Source: UBA5069 sp963773745 (lineage in GTDB: Bacteria; Chloroflexota; Anaerolineae; Caldilineales; Caldilineaceae). From it: 64,000 bases of DNA. The position numbers were made by a program, and so were the translations under genes. The stretch is from positions 806,001 through 870,000 of the forward strand of contig CAVZCL010000001.1 in NCBI GenBank assembly GCA_963773745.1. Reading direction: 5' to 3'. A model generated the notes under the pieces. The model had not been told where the DNA came from. It did no database searches and saw nothing but the letters and a program-made list of their open reading frames with translations. Every line of letters begins with the position of its first letter. Within the stretch, counting starts at the first letter, position 1. Shown here piece after piece: positions 34,480 to 43,353 of the stretch.

Positions 34480-34952
34480 AGTATTGCCTTGGTCGACTCT
34501 TCAACAACCAAGTGGAACGGGGATCGGCGAACGCAACGCGTTTTTCGGTCCTCGTTCGCTTTTTGCGTCTGAGACTTGGTGGTGCGTCGCAGAAGTAGAC
34601 GGCGTGGCTCGTAGCGGCGGCTTCAGCTGCCGCTCTCGGGGCCGCAACGCGTTCCATACGTACGGAGGGCTGGAAGCCCCCTGTACGTAAGCTCACGGGC
34701 TTTGTAGATAAACCATTCAAGTTCTGCCGTCAGCCACTGAGCCGCAATTGAGCCGCAAGACAAGTGACTGCGCCCTATCGACAGTCGAGAGCAGCGTCGT
34801 TCGCTATACGCAAGAACGCCGGCGCTCACAAGTCGTCACAAGGCAGCGCGCCCCTGATTTTGCACAAAGAGCACTTGTGCGTACACTGAACAGAAGTGCT
34901 TGCTTGCGTCCCCCCGCATGGCTTCATCCTCCATTTCACCCGCGGCGCCGTT
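34480..34952. other. Intergenic region upstream of the sensor kinase
   Basis: 473 bases. It holds the palindromic unit at 34611-34690 and otherwise no convincing gene. It must contain the promoter for the two-component system, but no clear hexamer pair is visible. Confidence 0.5.
34611..34690. repeat. Palindromic repeat, GTAGCGG family (two sub-hairpins)
   Basis: GTAGCGGCGGCTTCAGCTGCC is followed by a second hairpin TACGTACGGAGGGCTGGAAG with its complement ending CCCCCTGTACGTA. It combines the two sequence flavours seen at 214 and 13447. Confidence 0.55.
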
Positions 34953-36572
34953 ATGGAAACCGACCTGCCACGCACGGCCGCCGGACGTTTCGGCAACCGC
35001 ATCTTCAATCTCATCCTCTCCGTACCCGTTCACATCAAGATCGCGGGACTGGTCATCGTGCCCGTGCTCGTGTTGGGCGTCTCGCTCAACTATTGGGTTG
35101 CGCTGGGGCTGCAGGATTGGCTCTCGTATCTGCTCACCGATGTGCGCGTGGACGCGGCCATGCGCGCCGGCCGCCGCAGCGTGCAGTTCGTCACCGTGCT
35201 TGCTGCGGCCAGCTCGCTCCTCATCGCCTACCTGCTCACCTACCTCCTCACGCGGCCGCTGCAGGATCTGCGCAAGATGGCGCAGCGCGTGGCCGCCGGC
35301 GATCTGAGGGCGCGCGTGCCAATCTGGTCCAGGGACGAAATTGGCGACCTGGCCGGCGCCGTAAACACGATGACCGACCATCTGGTGGCCACGCAGGCCG
35401 AGCTCGCGTCGACCAACCACCAGCTCGCGGCCATCAACCGCATCATTCTCGCGGCCAATCGTCCGGCCGAAATTCATGATGCGCTCTTTGCTGTGTTGAC
35501 CATTGTGGTGGATGTCCTGAAGCTCAAGACGGGTTGGATTTACCTGCGCGATCCCGACCGCGATTTCTTCCACCTGGCCACGTGGTGCGGCGTGGCTGAT
35601 ACGCTGCAGCCAGCGCTGCTGCATGCGCCCGATGCGCCCCAGTGCAGTTGCCAGAAGCGCTTCATGGAGGGCGAGCTCGCGCCCGGCTTCAATTGTGTCA
35701 GGTGCTTGCGCCTGGATGGTGCGGTGGATGCCGCCGAGCACATCAGCGTGCCGCTGGCAGCGCTTGACCAGCGCTTTGGCGTGATGAACCTGCTCGTGGA
35801 TCCCGCGCACGCGGTGACCGAGGAGGACAAGGAGCTTCTGCTTGCCATAGGCGCACAACTGGCCGAGATTGTGGCCAACGCCTGGCTGCGCATCAAGCTC
35901 GACGAGAAGGAAGCGGCGCGCCAGCTGCTTCTCGAGTATCTGGTGACTGCGCAGGAAGAAGAGCGCAGACGCCTGGCGCGTGAGCTGCACGACGGCGCGG
36001 GCCAAATGCTCACCAGCCTGCTTGTGCACATTAAGGCGCTCGAGAAAAAGGACAACCCCGAGGCAATCCGCACCGGATTGAGTGCAACGCTTGACGTGGC
36101 CGCGCAGACGCTTGAGCAGATACGCGATCTCTCCTACCGGCTGAGGCCCGCGTCGCTGGAAGAGTTTGGCCTGGCCGTGACCCTTGAAACGCTGGTGAAT
36201 GAGATGACCGTCGAAGCAGGCCTGACGAGCACCTGCTCGACGCGCATTGATGAACGTGCGCTTACGCCTGAACTGCAGGTAACGCTCTACCGCATTGCCC
36301 AGGAGGCGCTGACCAACGTCGTGCGCCATGCCCACGCTGCGCACGTTGACGTGGCGCTCGCAACTGTTGCCGGCGGCATCAGCCTCTCCATCGACGATGA
36401 TGGCTGTGGCTTCTCGCCCTATCAGCTTGCCCAGTCAAGCCGGCAGCACATGGGGCTCATCAGCATGCAGGAGCGCGCCGAAATTGTGGGCGGCACGTTG
36501 TCCGTTAACTCCGCGCCCGATCAGGGCACACGCGTTGAAGTTTTTGCACCGTTGCTGGCCATAAAGCGATGA
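34953..36572 (+). CDS. NarX-like sensor histidine kinase with GAF and Cys cluster
   Basis: 539 residues. Two TM helices (about 27-50 and 75-97) flank a very short outer loop; a HAMP linker follows (TRPLQDLRKMAQRVAAGDLR). A GAF-like domain (about 150-320) carries Cys231, 233, 248 and 251 (CxC, x14, CxxC), reminiscent of NarX-type sensors and able to hold a metal or Fe-S centre. The HisKA_3 domain has phospho-His346 in RRLARELHDGAGQML; the HATPase domain has RIAQEALTNVVRHA. The stop overlaps the regulator ATG. It probably senses redox state or an electron acceptor and controls the dehalogenase genes downstream. Confidence 0.92.
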   Translation: METDLPRTAAGRFGNRIFNLILSVPVHIKIAGLVIVPVLVLGVSLNYWVALGLQDWLSYLLTDVRVDAAMRAGRRSVQFVTVLAAASSLLIAYLLTYLLTRPLQDLRKMAQRVAAGDLRARVPIWSRDEIGDLAGAVNTMTDHLVATQAELASTNHQLAAINRIILAANRPAEIHDALFAVLTIVVDVLKLKTGWIYLRDPDRDFFHLATWCGVADTLQPALLHAPDAPQCSCQKRFMEGELAPGFNCVRCLRLDGAVDAAEHISVPLAALDQRFGVMNLLVDPAHAVTEEDKELLLAIGAQLAEIVANAWLRIKLDEKEAARQLLLEYLVTAQEEERRRLARELHDGAGQMLTSLLVHIKALEKKDNPEAIRTGLSATLDVAAQTLEQIRDLSYRLRPASLEEFGLAVTLETLVNEMTVEAGLTSTCSTRIDERALTPELQVTLYRIAQEALTNVVRHAHAAHVDVALATVAGGISLSIDDDGCGFSPYQLAQSSRQHMGLISMQERAEIVGGTLSVNSAPDQGTRVEVFAPLLAIKR

Positions 36573-37252
36573 GCAATCAACCTTCCAACAACACCCTCCA
36601 GCCCACCGTGCGCATCCTGATTGTGGATGACCACAAGATATTGCGCGATGGCTTGCGTGCGCTGCTGGAAACAGAGAGTGGTTTCGAGATTGCGGGCGAG
36701 GCCGACACCAGCGCGCAAGCCATTACACTGGCAGCGCTGCTTGCGCCCGACGTGATCATCATGGACATCAACCTGCCCGACGCGAGCGGGCTGGAGGCGA
36801 TACGCGCGATTCGCGCCGCCGCGTTGCCCTGCCGCATTCTGGTGCTTTCCATGTACAGCAGGCGCGAGTTTGTGCTCCAGGCCATCGACGCCGGCTGTGA
36901 CGGCTATCTGCCCAAGTCGTCCACCCACACCAGCCTGGTTGAGGCCATCCATGTCGTCATGCGCGGCGAGCGCTATTTGCACCCCACGGCGGCTACGGCG
37001 CTCGTCTCATCCCTCACTGATGTGCTCAGCGAACCGCAGCGCTTCGCAGCACTCTCCGACCGCGAACAGGAGGTGCTGCGGCTCACGGTCAAGGGCTTCA
37101 ACAGCCGCGAGGTAGGCGAGCAGCTCTTTCTCAGCTCCAAGACGGTAGAGACCTACCGCCAGCGCGCGATGGAAAAGCTGGGGCTCGAGCACCGCACCGA
37201 CCTCATTCAGTTTGCGCTGCGCGCCGGGCTGCTGCAAGACCTCTCCGAATAG
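36569..37252 (+). CDS. NarL/FixJ-family response regulator
   Basis: 227 residues, start overlapping the kinase stop (ATGA). The receiver has phospho-acceptor Asp66 in DVIIMDINLPDASG and Lys in YLPKSS. The C-terminal LuxR-type HTH reads LSDREQEVLRLTVKGFNSRE, then LFLSSKTVETYRQRAMEKLG. It pairs with the kinase and is placed to regulate rdhA, which begins about 200 bases downstream. Confidence 0.95.
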   Translation: MSNQPSNNTLQPTVRILIVDDHKILRDGLRALLETESGFEIAGEADTSAQAITLAALLAPDVIIMDINLPDASGLEAIRAIRAAALPCRILVLSMYSRREFVLQAIDAGCDGYLPKSSTHTSLVEAIHVVMRGERYLHPTAATALVSSLTDVLSEPQRFAALSDREQEVLRLTVKGFNSREVGEQLFLSSKTVETYRQRAMEKLGLEHRTDLIQFALRAGLLQDLSE

Positions 37253-37371
37253 AGCGTGTGCGCAATGCCCGCTCGCGACTCCCTCACTTTGATGCGTGTC
37301 CGGTTTTTCCCTACGCAACACCCGCCTTTTCCTGCTATCCAAGCTCCTCACCCGATGCTAGAGTGGTCGCA

Positions 37372-37398
37372 GCGGAGGTCACCCCCCCCGACCTCCGC
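37372..37398 (+). terminator. Hairpin between regulator and rdhA
   Basis: GCGGAGGTC and GACCTCCGC form a stem around a C-rich loop. It could end the two-component transcript or form part of the rdhA leader. Two direct AGAATTC copies follow at 37416 and 37428, twelve bases apart; they might be regulator contacts. Confidence 0.5.
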
Positions 37399-37455
37399 CC
37401 CCACAAAACGTCTGTAGAATTCACTTCAGAATTCTCTCATAGAGCGAGGTCCAAT

Positions 37456-38876
37456 ATGCAAGAGAAAAGCAGGTTCACGCTGGGCCGGCGCGACTTTTGC
37501 GCGCGGCCGGCATTGGTGCGGGAGCTGCAGCCGTCGGCGTGACGGCCAAGGGTGCGCAGGCCTCTGCTTCGGCTGCATCACCGGCGGCCGCGCCTTCGTT
37601 CGAGGCCGTCAAGTTTGTCGATCCGGCGGGCAGGCTTCAGCGGCCGTGGTGGGTCAAGACGGTTGACGTTCCCACCACGGAAATTGACTGGGACATGATG
37701 CAGCGCTACAACGAGGGCAACACCGTCCGCAAGGGCATGCCCGGCTACGTGGGCGCGGATGAAGTCGACCGCTACACCGAAGTCGGCAAGAAGAACGAGT
37801 TGCAGCGCATGCTCGACAACGTGGACGGTTACACGCTGAAGGATCAGGCGCTGGCCGCCGCACATGGGGCCTTCAAGCCCGAGTCGCGCACCTTCATCCG
37901 CATTGCCACAAAGACACCCGAAGAGCGCGGCGTTCCCAAGTTTGAGGGCACACCCGAAGAGGCGTCGCGCATGATTCGCGCCGCCATGCGCCACTTTGGC
38001 GCAGGCATTGTGGGCTTTGTTGAGCTTGACGACAACACGCGCAAGCTCATCTATGGCAACGACCCCGACGGCAAGGAACTGGTCTTCACAGATGACCCCG
38101 TAGCCTCAGAGACGGAGACGCAGCGCTTCATCCCCAACAGTTGCAAGTATGTGATTGTCTACACCATGCAAATGTCGCAGGAGTCCATGCGCCGCTCGCC
38201 CACGATCACCGGTTCGCAGACGACAACGCTGGCCTACCGCCGTTTGGAAGAAGTGCAGCGCTCGACGCAGGATTTCCTCAATGGTCTTGGTTACCAGGGT
38301 CTGGGCGAATCCAGCACCAACGCGCTGGGCATTGCCCCTGCCTTTGGCGTGCTGGCCGGCCTGGGCGAGATGTCACGCCTCAACCGCATGATCTCGCCCG
38401 AGTATGGCCCCATGATGCGCGTCTCCAAGATTCTCACCGACTTGCCGGTTGCCACCGACAAGCCGATTGACGCCGGCATTATGGAGTTCTGCAAGCACTG
38501 CAAGAAGTGCGCCGAGGCGTGCCCCTCTGAAGCGCTCAGCTTCGACGACGAACCCACCTGGGAGATTCGTGGCGGCTGGAACAACCCGGGCCACAAGGCC
38601 TACTTTGAAGACGCCACCAAGTGCATGACCTACTGGCGCGAAGTTGCGGGCTCCAACTGCGGCATCTGCTTCTCGGTTTGCCCTTTTGCCAAGAAGGACA
38701 AGTCCTGGATTCACGAATGGGTGAAAATGGGCACGGCCGTTGCGCCCTTTGCCGACAGCTTCTTCCGCAGCATGGATGATGCCTTTGGCTACGGCGTCAA
38801 GGCCAGCAGCGAGGACTGGTGGTCGCTCGATTTGCCCGAATATGGTGTGGACAGCAATCAATCGGTGACGGGGTAA
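37456..38876 (+). CDS. rdhA: Reductive dehalogenase catalytic subunit, frameshifted in the Tat signal
   Basis: The ATG at 37456 (GAGG upstream) starts the twin-arginine signal FTLGRRDF, but the frame then breaks. Adding one T to the TTTT at 37495-37498 restores RRDFLRAAGIGAGAAAVG and joins the signal to the 459-residue body. The body has the reductive dehalogenase order: GLGEMSRLNRMISPEYGP, DLPVATDKPIDAGIMEFC, the first Fe-S motif CKHCKKCAEACP and the second C, x13, CGICFSVCPF. Such enzymes use a corrinoid and two [4Fe-4S] clusters to remove halogen. The repaired length of about 474 is normal. Substrate unknown. Confidence 0.9.
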
Positions 38877-38882
38877 CCAATC

Positions 38883-39122
38883 ATGACACAGCAAAGTGCA
38901 GCACAACCAAGCAAGACGCAGTACTATCAAGTTCAGAAGCGGCCATGGTATGTGTGGGTGCTCTGGATCCTCTGGGTGGCCGTGCTGGTCTTCCTGGTGC
39001 AGAACGCCATTACCAGCGGCGGCGCAGAGCTTGAACCGCGTGCGGCCATGCTCTTCTGGGTTAGCGCAGGCGTTGTAGCGCTCGCCGGCATCGTCATCGC
39101 ATTCGTGCGACGCGGCCGCTAG
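38883..39122 (+). CDS. rdhB: RdhB-like membrane anchor
   Basis: 79 residues, six bases after the rdhA stop. Two TM helices (WYVWVLWILWVAVLVFLVQN and MLFWVSAGVVALAGIVIAFV) are joined by an outer loop GGAELEPRAA. RdhB proteins are about 90 residues with two or three helices and hold RdhA at the outer face. Assignment rests on size, topology and position rather than a strong motif. Confidence 0.75.
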   Translation: MTQQSAAQPSKTQYYQVQKRPWYVWVLWILWVAVLVFLVQNAITSGGAELEPRAAMLFWVSAGVVALAGIVIAFVRRGR

Positions 39123-39130
39123 ACTGCAAA

Positions 39131-39164
39131 GAAGCGAGGCTTCCCCAAGGGGAAGCCTCGCTTC
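39131..39164. repeat. REP-like hairpin, GAAGCGAGGCTTCC family
   Basis: Sixteen-base arms GAAGCGAGGCTTCCCC and complement around AA, nine bases after the rdhB stop. The same arms occur at 3407, 10450 and 10498. It may separate rdhAB from rdhC expression. Confidence 0.75.
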
Positions 39165-39237
39165 ACGCTTGCTTACGCCGCTCGCCCATCTGCAACTCTC
39201 TCACTTGCACCACCCTGAAGCAGAACCGCTTGCCTCC

Positions 39238-40611
39238 ATGACGATTTCACCCGAGCTATCTCCCTCACCCGCACCGTCGCCCTTACCCGCACCGTCGCCC
39301 GAGCCAGCTTCCCAGTCATCAGCCGAGCCTTCATCCTCAGCACCTCGGCTCCCTCATTCTCAATCACAATCGAGAGCGCAGGAAGTGGCTGCCGCGCGCG
39401 CAAAGGCAACTTCCAACCAGCAGCGGCGCAAGACGCGCGAGCGCTGGGCCATGATCGCCACGGTGACGATTATCATCGCGGCGTGGCTCTACGGTTATCT
39501 CAACTCGGGTGTGGACGCTTCGCCGCTCGCGCCCAAAGTGCTCCCAGGTGCAACCACAATTGACCGCAGCGGCGAACTTTACATTGGGCGCGACGCCGCA
39601 GGCGAAGTCGTGGGCTACGCGGCCACGGGCCGCGGCAATGGCTATGGCGGTCTCATGGAAGTGATGGTGGGAGTTGCACCTGACGGCCGCATTCTGGGCG
39701 TGGAGGTCGTGCAGCAACGCGATTCACCGGGCTTTTTCCGTCTGGTAGAGGGCAGCAATCTTTTTGACCAGTACTTGCGCTCGACGGTGGACAAGCCGCT
39801 ACAATTGGGCGACGACCTCGACTCGATTTCCGGTGCAACCATCAGCAGCGAAGCGCTTGCGCTGTCAGTACGCACGGCGGTGCTTGTGTTGGCTACCGAT
39901 GCGCTCAACACAACGCGCCCGCCCGAGAATACGCGGTTGCAAATCGGCATGCCCGAGATTGTGTTGGTTGCGCTCTTTGCCGCCGGCTATGCGGGCCACA
40001 AGCTGCGCAATCCGCGCACGAAGCGGATTGTGCGCTGGGGCACGCTCATTACTGGGATGATCACGATCGGCTTCCTCTACACGCTGCCCCTGACGATCAG
40101 CGCTGTGATCTCTGTACTCGCAGGCTACTGGCCCGATTGGCACACCCAACTCTATTGGTATCTACTCATATGGGGCATCGTCTTTGTCACTACCGTCGAC
40201 GCCAAGAACCCCTACTGCTCGTGGTTCTGCCCCTTTGGCGCCTTCCAGGAGTGCATGGCGGCGGTCTCCAAGGCAAAGGTCTTTCGGCCGCGCGAGTGGA
40301 GCGATCGCCTCAAGTGGCTGCAGCGCGGGCTGGCGCTGACGGCGATTGTGATTGGCCTGGCGCTGCGCAACCCTGGCGCCGCCGGCTACGAGCCCTTTGC
40401 CACCCTCTTTGATTTCCGCGGCAACGCCGTACAGTGGGCGCTGCTCATCCTGGTGGTGCTTGCCAGCCTGATGATGTATCGTCCCTTCTGCAATTATCTT
40501 TGCCCGCTCGATCCGGTGGTGGACTTCATCGCCGCGGGTCGTCGCTGGCTCAAGGAGACATGGGCCTCATGGCGCAAGCCAAACCCGCCGGCGACGGAAG
40601 TGAAGCCGTGA
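39238..40611 (+). CDS. rdhC: RdhC/NosR-like flavin and Fe-S membrane protein
   Basis: 457 residues. A cytoplasmic Ser/Pro-rich N-terminus and one TM helix lead to an outer FMN-binding domain with the flavinylation motif SGAT; Thr201 is the expected covalent site. Further TM helices follow, then NosR/NapH-type ferredoxin motifs CSWFCPFGAFQEC and CNYLCPLDP. In Desulfitobacterium and Dehalobacter the equivalent PceC carries covalent FMN and is thought to pass electrons from quinol. The ATG at 39238 lacks a clear SD; a start at 39169 is possible. Its stop overlaps the next GTG. Confidence 0.88.
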   Translation: MTISPELSPSPAPSPLPAPSPEPASQSSAEPSSSAPRLPHSQSQSRAQEVAAARAKATSNQQRRKTRERWAMIATVTIIIAAWLYGYLNSGVDASPLAPKVLPGATTIDRSGELYIGRDAAGEVVGYAATGRGNGYGGLMEVMVGVAPDGRILGVEVVQQRDSPGFFRLVEGSNLFDQYLRSTVDKPLQLGDDLDSISGATISSEALALSVRTAVLVLATDALNTTRPPENTRLQIGMPEIVLVALFAAGYAGHKLRNPRTKRIVRWGTLITGMITIGFLYTLPLTISAVISVLAGYWPDWHTQLYWYLLIWGIVFVTTVDAKNPYCSWFCPFGAFQECMAAVSKAKVFRPREWSDRLKWLQRGLALTAIVIGLALRNPGAAGYEPFATLFDFRGNAVQWALLILVVLASLMMYRPFCNYLCPLDPVVDFIAAGRRWLKETWASWRKPNPPATEVKP

Positions 40612-40943
40612 CAAAAGTTGATGCCGGCGAAGCTGCCGAAGCCGGTGAGTCCGTTGGCGCAACTGGGCCCGCCGAACCCACTGCACCCGTTCGCAAGCGC
40701 GGTATGGGCCGCCCCGCCCTGCTCGCCTTCGTGGCCATCTGCGTCGCGCTCATTGTCATGATCTGGGTGAGCAACCTGACGGTCGACACGAATGCGAAAC
40801 CTGGCTATTACCACGGTGAGTTCCTGGTGGACGAGGGCCACTACGCCACAGTCACCGCCGAGGCAATCCAGTTCGAGTTGACGCTGGCGGTGACACCCGA
40901 GCCACAATCGACACCCGAGCCGCAGTCGACACCCGTTCCCTGA
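40608..40943 (+). CDS. Small one-TM membrane protein of the rdh locus
   Basis: 111 residues from the GTG at 40608, which overlaps the rdhC stop (GTGA); an ATG at 40569 is an alternative. A charged N-terminus is followed by one TM helix (LLAFVAICVALIVMIWVSNL) and an outer domain of about 45 residues with PGYYHGEFLVDEGHYATVTA. It ends in a repeated PEPQST tail. I recognise no family. Its place between rdhC and apbE suggests a structural or assembly role in this electron-transfer chain. Confidence 0.7.
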   Translation: MTKVDAGEAAEAGESVGATGPAEPTAPVRKRGMGRPALLAFVAICVALIVMIWVSNLTVDTNAKPGYYHGEFLVDEGHYATVTAEAIQFELTLAVTPEPQSTPEPQSTPVP

Positions 40944-40957
40944 GAATCGATGCATTC

Positions 40958-41974
40958 ATGGCCATTACCGCACCCACTGCGCCGCGCACACTCAGCCGGC
41001 GATCATTCCTCACAATCAGCGCTGCAGCCGCCGGGCTTGCCCTGGCCGGCGGCGCGTTTGGCCTGCAGGGGCATTCAAATACGCTCCACACCGTGCGCGC
41101 CGAGCGCATGCTCATGGGCACGCGCATCCACCTGAGCGTCGTCGGCCCCGAGGCGGGCGCGGCACGTGCGGCGGTCGACGCCACCTTTGCCGCCATGGAG
41201 CGACTGATTGCGCTCTTTGACCACCGCCAGCCGGCCACACCGCTGGGGATGCTCAACCGGAACGGCAGCATTGTGGACGCACCCGCACCCTTTGTAGAGC
41301 TCATGCGCCACGCGGTGGCCTTTGGCGACGCAACCGGCGGCGCGTTCGATGTGACCGTCAAGCCGCTGCTCGACGCACTGCGTGCCGGCGCGACCGCGCG
41401 CGAAAGTGCCGACCTGCGTACGCGCGTGGACTACCGCCAGATTGAGATTGCGGGCGATCGGGTCCGCCTTGCCATCCCGGGTGCGGCCGTAACGCTTGAC
41501 GGCATTGCCAAGGGGCGCATTATTGACGAAGGCACGACAACGCTGCGGAACCTGGGCTTCGAGCAGGTGCTTGTCGAGGCAGGCGGTGATCTGCGCACGT
41601 TAGGCGCTCGCAGCGACGACAGACCGTGGCGCGTGGGCATTGCCAACCCGCGCCGGCCGGAGGGCCCTGTGCTCGCCACGCTCAAGGTGCGCGGGCAGGC
41701 CGCCGCAACCTCCGGCGACTACATGAATTACATGTCGCCCGATTACACGCTGCACCACATTCTGGACCCACACACTGGCCGGTCGCCGCTGGACCTGGCA
41801 AGCGCCACCGTCGTCGCGCCCACCGCGCTGGACGCCGACGCACTCGCCACGGCGCTCATGGTGCTGGGCAGCAGCGCCGGCCTCGCTCTGGCAGAGAGCC
41901 TGCCCAACACCGAGGCGGTGCTCGTTACCAAAGAGCTTGCCATCCTGCAGACGAGCGGCGCTGCCATTTCCTGA
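40958..41974 (+). CDS. apbE: FAD:protein FMN transferase with Tat signal
   Basis: 338 residues. The Tat signal SRRSFLTISAAAAGLALAGG directs folded export. The ApbE domain shows MGTRIHLSVVG, TGGAFDVTVKPLLDAL, VTLDGIAKGRIIDE, VEAGGDLRTLG and the Mg-binding region TALDADALATALMVLG. ApbE attaches FMN to Ser/Thr in SGAT-type sites, and RdhC two genes upstream has such a site. This is strong evidence that the locus encodes a working flavoprotein chain. Confidence 0.93.
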   Translation: MAITAPTAPRTLSRRSFLTISAAAAGLALAGGAFGLQGHSNTLHTVRAERMLMGTRIHLSVVGPEAGAARAAVDATFAAMERLIALFDHRQPATPLGMLNRNGSIVDAPAPFVELMRHAVAFGDATGGAFDVTVKPLLDALRAGATARESADLRTRVDYRQIEIAGDRVRLAIPGAAVTLDGIAKGRIIDEGTTTLRNLGFEQVLVEAGGDLRTLGARSDDRPWRVGIANPRRPEGPVLATLKVRGQAAATSGDYMNYMSPDYTLHHILDPHTGRSPLDLASATVVAPTALDADALATALMVLGSSAGLALAESLPNTEAVLVTKELAILQTSGAAIS

Positions 41975-41997
41975 AGGAACCATCTACATCAGAGCTT

Positions 41998-43353
41998 ATG
42001 AACAATTCCACGACAGAAACCATTGAGGCCATTGCCGCGGGCGAACAGGCGCTTGCCGAAGCGCGCGCCACCGGCGACGCCGCCGCAATCACTGCGGCCC
42101 TGCTTGAGGTGGGCAAGAGCCACTTCCAAACGGGCAACGCGCCCAAGGCGCTGACCCATTTTGAGGAAGCAATCGAGATTGCTGAAGCCAACGCCCTGGA
42201 GGAGCAAAATGCCCGCTTGTGGGGCTACAAGGGCCTTGCGCTTGCCCAGCTCGGCAACGCGCATTTGGCGCAGAGAGCGCTCTTTCGCTCCCTCAACGTG
42301 GCGCGTGAGATTGATCACAAGCCGTTGCAGAGCGACGCGCTGGGGCAGATCGGCCAATTGATGGCAGAGCGCGGCGACATCGAAAAGGCCATCGGCCGGC
42401 TGGATCAGGCGCTTGCCATGGCGCAGGAGGCCGGAGACCCGCTGCGCGCGATGCATCTGGAGGGCAAACTCGGCGCGCTCTTCCTGTCGCTGCAGTCGCT
42501 TGACAAGGCGGCCGATTCCTTTGCCGCCGCGATGCACGGGGCCGAACGGCTGAAGCTGCGTGATTCCGTGCTGCGCTACCGCATTGGCCTTGGCTCCGTT
42601 ATGCTGGCCAACGGTGAACCCGATGTCGCGCTGGAGCAGTTCGAGATTGCGCTCAACGAAGCCGATGCGCTGGAGAGCCCGGGCGCACGTGCACAGGCGC
42701 TCGACGCCATGGTGCAGGCACACGCGGCCGCTGGTCACGTCAGCATGGTGCAGATGTACGCCGACGCGCTGCTGGCGCTCTGCGCCGAGGAGAAGATGGC
42801 ATCGGTGGCGCTGGCGGCTTCGCTCAATACGGCCTCGTTCTTCATGGAACATGAGCAGCCGAAGCGGGCGCTCAATTATCTGACGCGTGGCCTGGAGTTG
42901 GCACGCGCCGAAGACAACTGGGCCTGGCAGGCCGTCATGCTGGAGAAGATGAGCCTTGCCCACTATATGGGGGAGGATTGGGAGGCGGCGGCCAGCGACT
43001 GTCGCGCCGCGCTGGAGGTGGCGCACCAGCTTCACGACGAAGCCGCACAGGCGCGCCTCTACGGCCACCTGGGCGCCACGCTGGCCGAACTGACTGAGTT
43101 GAGCGTGCCGGGCGCTGTGGACGAGGCCCGCGAGGCATCGCTCCAGTCGCTTGAGATTGCGGAGCGCATTGACGACCTGCCCCTCGCCGGCGAGCAACAG
43201 GTGCTCCTCGCCTTCTCCGCCGCCGACGCAGGTGACGTAACCGCAGCCCGCGACTGGTGCTACGCCGCGCTCAAGACTTTTGGCACGTTGGGTGACAGCG
43301 ACATGGTGGAACGCACCAGCGCGCTGCTGGCCGAAATCGAAGCCAAAGTCTGA
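41998..43353 (+). CDS. Tetratricopeptide-repeat protein
   Basis: 451 residues, almost wholly helical repeats with the TPR pattern (for example ALTHFEEAIEIAEANALEEQ; AIGRLDQALAMAQEAGDPLR; ALNYLTRGLELARAEDNWAW). No signal peptide or other domain is visible, so it is probably a cytoplasmic scaffold. It lies 23 bases after apbE on the same strand and may be cotranscribed, but no specific role in dehalogenation can be read. Confidence 0.85.
   Translation: MNNSTTETIEAIAAGEQALAEARATGDAAAITAALLEVGKSHFQTGNAPKALTHFEEAIEIAEANALEEQNARLWGYKGLALAQLGNAHLAQRALFRSLNVAREIDHKPLQSDALGQIGQLMAERGDIEKAIGRLDQALAMAQEAGDPLRAMHLEGKLGALFLSLQSLDKAADSFAAAMHGAERLKLRDSVLRYRIGLGSVMLANGEPDVALEQFEIALNEADALESPGARAQALDAMVQAHAAAGHVSMVQMYADALLALCAEEKMASVALAASLNTASFFMEHEQPKRALNYLTRGLELARAEDNWAWQAVMLEKMSLAHYMGEDWEAAASDCRAALEVAHQLHDEAAQARLYGHLGATLAELTELSVPGAVDEAREASLQSLEIAERIDDLPLAGEQQVLLAFSAADAGDVTAARDWCYAALKTFGTLGDSDMVERTSALLAEIEAKV

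Noticed and set aside
37495..37498. Programmed frameshift in rdhA
   Set aside because: A four-T run without a visible slippery heptamer or stimulating structure; error or mutation is simpler.
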